Below the pieces are notes generated by a model. It saw nothing but the letters and a program-made list of their open reading frames with translations, did not search any database and was not told the origin of the DNA. A program made the position numbers and the translations under genes. Below are positions 61,832 to 64,000 of a stretch of 64,000 nucleotides of DNA, in pieces. The stretch is from Candidatus Poribacteria bacterium (lineage in GTDB: Bacteria; Poribacteria; WGA-4E; WGA-3G): positions 1,818,856 to 1,882,855 of the forward strand of contig OY282374.1 of the NCBI GenBank assembly GCA_958295815.1. Direction: 5' to 3'. The stretch's first letter is position 1, and each line of letters starts with the position of its first letter.

Positions 61832-62585
61832 TTTTGTAATCTTCTATGATGGTAAAGATTGTGTCAATAACGGCTTGTTCTCCCGCTGCCCTCCGTTTTT
61901 GCTTTTCAGCATCGCTCAAAAGAATATGTTCACCCTGACTCGGATTATCAAAAACAAACAATAACGACAGGCGTTGCATTCCGAAGTATTCTGCAACTGC
62001 GAAAGTGGTCGCTGTTTCCATGTCTACAGCAATATAGCCTTGATCAGCCCAGTCTTGAATTTCTGCTTTACCCTCTGCAAGCAGTGCAGATGTCGTCCAG
62101 ATTCGGCCGTTGTGTGTAGCAATAGAGGCAGCACGTGAAGGGTGAATCCGTTCAACAAGTTCAAGTGAAGCGTTGACTTCCTGTTTATCTGGCAAATAAT
62201 ATTGCGCTGCCCCTTCACCGCAGGACGCCGATGTTACACAAACGATGTCGCCTGCCTGAATATTGTGGGTTAGTGCCCCACAACAGCCAGTCTGTATTAC
62301 CAAGGATGTTCCCAGCACACCAAAGAGATGTGTGATTTCAGATGCCATCGCGTCCCCATATACGGAAGCATAACCGACATCTATATTTTTATAACTCCCG
62401 ATCAGTACGTCCTCGAAGATACCATTGGGTGAACCGACTTCGAAAATGTCTGTGAACAAAGCACTATACTTGTCGTAATTCGCTTTTAGGTTACGTGTTC
62501 CTCGGAGTAATAGGATTGTCGGGATCCTGTTCTCAGGGATGTTTAAAAGCGACAGCCATTCAGTTTTTGTTAGCTCCTTGAGCAT
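61818..62585 (-). CDS. Nucleoside phosphorylase (PNP/UDP family)
   Basis: The 255-residue enzyme of the purine-nucleoside/uridine phosphorylase family cleaves nucleosides to base and ribose-1-phosphate. Motifs are VGYASVYGDAMASEITHLF (phosphate and substrate region), VIQTGCCGALTHNIQAGDIV and VDMETATTFAVAEYFG, with Glu binding the ribose. FDNPSQGEHILLSDAEKQKRR closes the active site. AGGAAA precedes ATG 62585. Substrate choice between purine and uridine nucleosides cannot be told here. It sits between two PhyH enzymes and a GNAT in one operon, which suggests it acts on a modified nucleoside rather than in general salvage. Confidence 0.87.
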   Translation of the reverse strand: MLKELTKTEWLSLLNIPENRIPTILLLRGTRNLKANYDKYSALFTDIFEVGSPNGIFEDVLIGSYKNIDVGYASVYGDAMASEITHLFGVLGTSLVIQTGCCGALTHNIQAGDIVCVTSASCGEGAAQYYLPDKQEVNASLELVERIHPSRAASIATHNGRIWTTSALLAEGKAEIQDWADQGYIAVDMETATTFAVAEYFGMQRLSLLFVFDNPSQGEHILLSDAEKQKRRAAGEQAVIDTIFTIIEDYKNGNR

Positions 62586-62607
62586 TATATGTTTCCTGCG
62601 AATCCTG

Positions 62608-63420
62608 CTACACGGTTAACGTCACATTATCCTGTTTGACGAGATCCTTGATTTCCCATTCTGAACCGTAAGCCGCCAACGCTTTTGTTTCTGGAGAGAG
62701 TCGATCCATCACTTCCGGTGGAAACTGTTCGCGAATGCCGCGTTGGTCGAGAAAAAACTGTGTCTTATACCGCAAAATCAAAAATCGCCGATCCCGATCT
62801 TTCGGCTTCCACACCAGCACGCCGTGTGTCAACATCTCAGTCATAAGTACAACATCTCCGGCTTTGGGTGTTATATTAACGAGAGCGGGATGAAGCGGGA
62901 CATCAGGATTGTCAGATTCAGGAAAAAACAGATCCTCTGGACGTTCAAACTCACTTTTGTGGGAACCCGGTAAGACGATCAAACCGCCGTCACCCGGATG
63001 GACATCCGTAAAATAAAAGAAAGCAGCAATGTCGTTCGTGAAAATTTGATCGTTTTTAACGCCATACCGTCGCGTCCAACGGAAACCTTCACGCGCACAA
63101 TGGAGCGGTGTCATCTCTTGTCGTTCGTGTGTATTCACAACAAGCGAGCCGCGATTGAAACGCGGTTTATTCCAAGTCAGTTCTTTGATGAGGGGCCATG
63201 TGGTAGGATGCAGAGTCAACGCCTCGAGCGATTTATCGGCGGAGAACCCATTTGAAAAACCCTCACCACCGCTACTAATTCCGGGTGGCAATTCATCTGA
63301 CGATGCTTGTACAAGCCGTTCGATGGCTGCCTGTGTGTTGCTAAGTTCTTGCGATGTTAGGACATTCTCTAAATGCAGATAGCCGCGCAGGTCAAAGAGA
63401 TATTTCTGTTTCGGTGTCAT
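62608..63420 (-). CDS. PhyH family protein with HxA in place of the HxD metal motif (7)
   Basis: The 270-residue protein has clear PhyH signatures (QKYLFDLRGYLHLENVLTSQ, LIVLPGSHKSEFERPEDLF and TEMLTHGVLVWKPKDRDRRF). The distal His199 and the 2-oxoglutarate Arg are present. The proximal motif is MTPLHCAREGF (His107, Cys108, Ala109): the Asp ligand is Ala, as in the halogenase SyrB2. An unusual role or inactivity are both possible. The gene heads a four-gene operon with its own promoter (63453-63481). ATG 63420 is preceded by GAGGGA. Confidence 0.86.
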   Translation of the reverse strand: MTPKQKYLFDLRGYLHLENVLTSQELSNTQAAIERLVQASSDELPPGISSGGEGFSNGFSADKSLEALTLHPTTWPLIKELTWNKPRFNRGSLVVNTHERQEMTPLHCAREGFRWTRRYGVKNDQIFTNDIAAFFYFTDVHPGDGGLIVLPGSHKSEFERPEDLFFPESDNPDVPLHPALVNITPKAGDVVLMTEMLTHGVLVWKPKDRDRRFLILRYKTQFFLDQRGIREQFPPEVMDRLSPETKALAAYGSEWEIKDLVKQDNVTLTV

Positions 63421-63769
63421 ATCTGTCCCTCAAGTTATTTTTCTTGCGGGATATGATATAAAGGATTGCATTAAATTTCAAGGTAATTTACTATGGTATG
63501 CATGACCAATGGGTTCAATTCCAACTATCCCAACGTTACTTTCTGTAGTGTATGAGAATGAGTAATGAATTGTATATTAGGCACATTTGCCTAAGAAGGG
63601 GACCTCATGTTTAACCAAACACTTAGGTCTATCTATAAACCTTTAGCACTTGGCTTAAGGTAAGATCGCTGTTACATGCGGAAGGATAAAAGTTGGGCAA
63701 TAAGGAAAAACACTTTTAGGTGCGTAGTAGCACATCACTTGCATTACTACCTCCTATTTTCATTTTCAC
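63421..63769. other. Intergenic region
   Basis: This 349-base gap holds the promoter of the PhyH-phosphorylase operon at its left end. The remainder shows no gene, repeat or terminator that I can support. Confidence 0.55.
63453..63481 (-). promoter_or_regulatory. Promoter for the PhyH-nucleoside phosphorylase-GNAT-PhyH operon
   Basis: On the minus strand TTGAAA (63476-63481), a 17-base spacer and TATCAT (63453-63458), about 33 bases before the first ATG. Confidence 0.65.
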
Positions 63770-64000
63770 CTACTCATAATCTTCTAATTCATCCCGCAGT
63801 CGTTCCAGTTCCGTCTTCAGTTCCGCAACAATCCCCGCATACGATGGATCGGCGTAAACATTGTGCATCTCGTGTGGATCCTTCTCCAAATCAAACAGTT
63901 CCCATTCCGGTGGTGTAGAACGATCAATCGCACCGCCTGACCCCAATGCCTCACCGTAATAATAGATGAGTTTATAACGTTCCGTCCGCACACCGTAGTG
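63770..64000 (-). CDS. Sulfatase, C-terminal part (5' end outside window)
   Basis: The frame is open to the right edge; 76 residues are visible. [17 protein letters not shown] and [20 protein letters not shown] are the classic C-terminal sulfatase motifs, followed by a helical tail ending [11 protein letters not shown]. The active-site Cys/Ser region lies outside the window, so sulfatase activity rests on the family assignment. It is the second sulfatase of the window. Confidence 0.88.
   Translation of the reverse strand, partial: HYGVRTERYKLIYYYGEALGSGGAIDRSTPPEWELFDLEKDPHEMHNVYADPSYAGIVAELKTELERLRDELEDYE

Overview
The window is about 46-48% GC, densely coding and arranged as short operons on both strands. 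I infer a Candidatus Poribacteria-like bacterium or a close relative. The basis is gene content: seven phytanoyl-CoA dioxygenase (PhyH) family genes, three Gfo/Idh/MocA oxidoreductases, two sulfatases, a sugar-phosphate isomerase/epimerase-like TIM barrel, FG-GAP/ASPIC and BNR-type secreted proteins, a very large LRR protein with dockerin and C-terminal sorting-type domains, and a bacterial microcompartment (BMC) gene pair. No rRNA, tRNA, CRISPR array or intact transposase was seen.

Layout. 1-2618 (+): end of dprA, then tsaD, tsaC (t6A tRNA modification) and a membrane-anchored unknown. 2620-3663 (-): Gfo/Idh/MocA oxidoreductase. 4101-6833 (+): guaB behind tandem promoters, an orphan NuoI-type ferredoxin and an MT-A70 DNA methyltransferase. 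7193-9997 (+): unknown 934-residue protein. 10226-13585 (+): operon of a malate-dehydrogenase-like pseudoenzyme, XdhC, a small unknown and a PhyH enzyme. 13624-16785 (-): operon of an amidohydrolase, two PhyH enzymes and a DUF420 membrane protein. 17430-20822 (-): UvrD-type helicase with an embedded DEDDh exonuclease, followed by a decayed copy of its own tail. 21120-22154 (+): BMP-family lipoprotein. 22323-24246 (-): DUF1611 protein plus a PhyH protein lacking the usual Asp metal ligand. 24371-31122 (-): isomerase, SUMF1 lipoprotein and giant metalloprotease/LRR protein. 31162-31839 (+): endonuclease III-related glycosylase. 31875-35836 (-): BMC shell protein, CoA-acylating aldehyde dehydrogenase and ligA. 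36330-39544 (+): divergent citrate synthase, isocitrate dehydrogenase and a 45-residue membrane peptide. 39862-44053 (+): polytopic membrane protein, Gfo/Idh and SMP-30. 44150-50716 (-): sulfatase, toxin-antitoxin pair with a broken toxin, PhyH, BNR-repeat protein and amidase. 51065-54594 (+): NIPSNAP protein and mutS. 54591-57078 (-): mtaB and Gfo/Idh. 57247-60504 (+): ASPIC/FG-GAP protein, secreted nuclease and a small unknown. 60489-63420 (-): four-gene operon PhyH-nucleoside phosphorylase-GNAT-PhyH. 63770-64000 (-): end of a sulfatase.

Housekeeping genes (tsaD, tsaC, mtaB, guaB, mutS, ligA, citrate synthase, icd) are interleaved with accessory catabolic and secreted-protein genes. The accessory genes point to use of complex, partly sulfated organic matter and to many small oxidative tailoring reactions by Fe(II)/2-oxoglutarate-type enzymes. 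TsaD and TsaC make t6A and MtaB thiomethylates it, so the first and last thirds of the window carry steps of one tRNA-modification route.

Two kinds of non-coding structure recur between genes. One is a family of perfect hairpins, many ending operons. The other is short runs of degenerate 7-base repeats (consensus GTTRTCA/GTTRTGR or its complement). The points most worth a second look are the two PhyH proteins with HxG/HxA in place of HxD (one in a nucleoside-related operon), the helicase-exonuclease fusion with its duplicated tail, the RelE-like toxin interrupted by a single TGA, the isolated microcompartment pair, and the modular metalloprotease/LRR/dockerin protein. All identifications come from reading the sequence; no database search was run.
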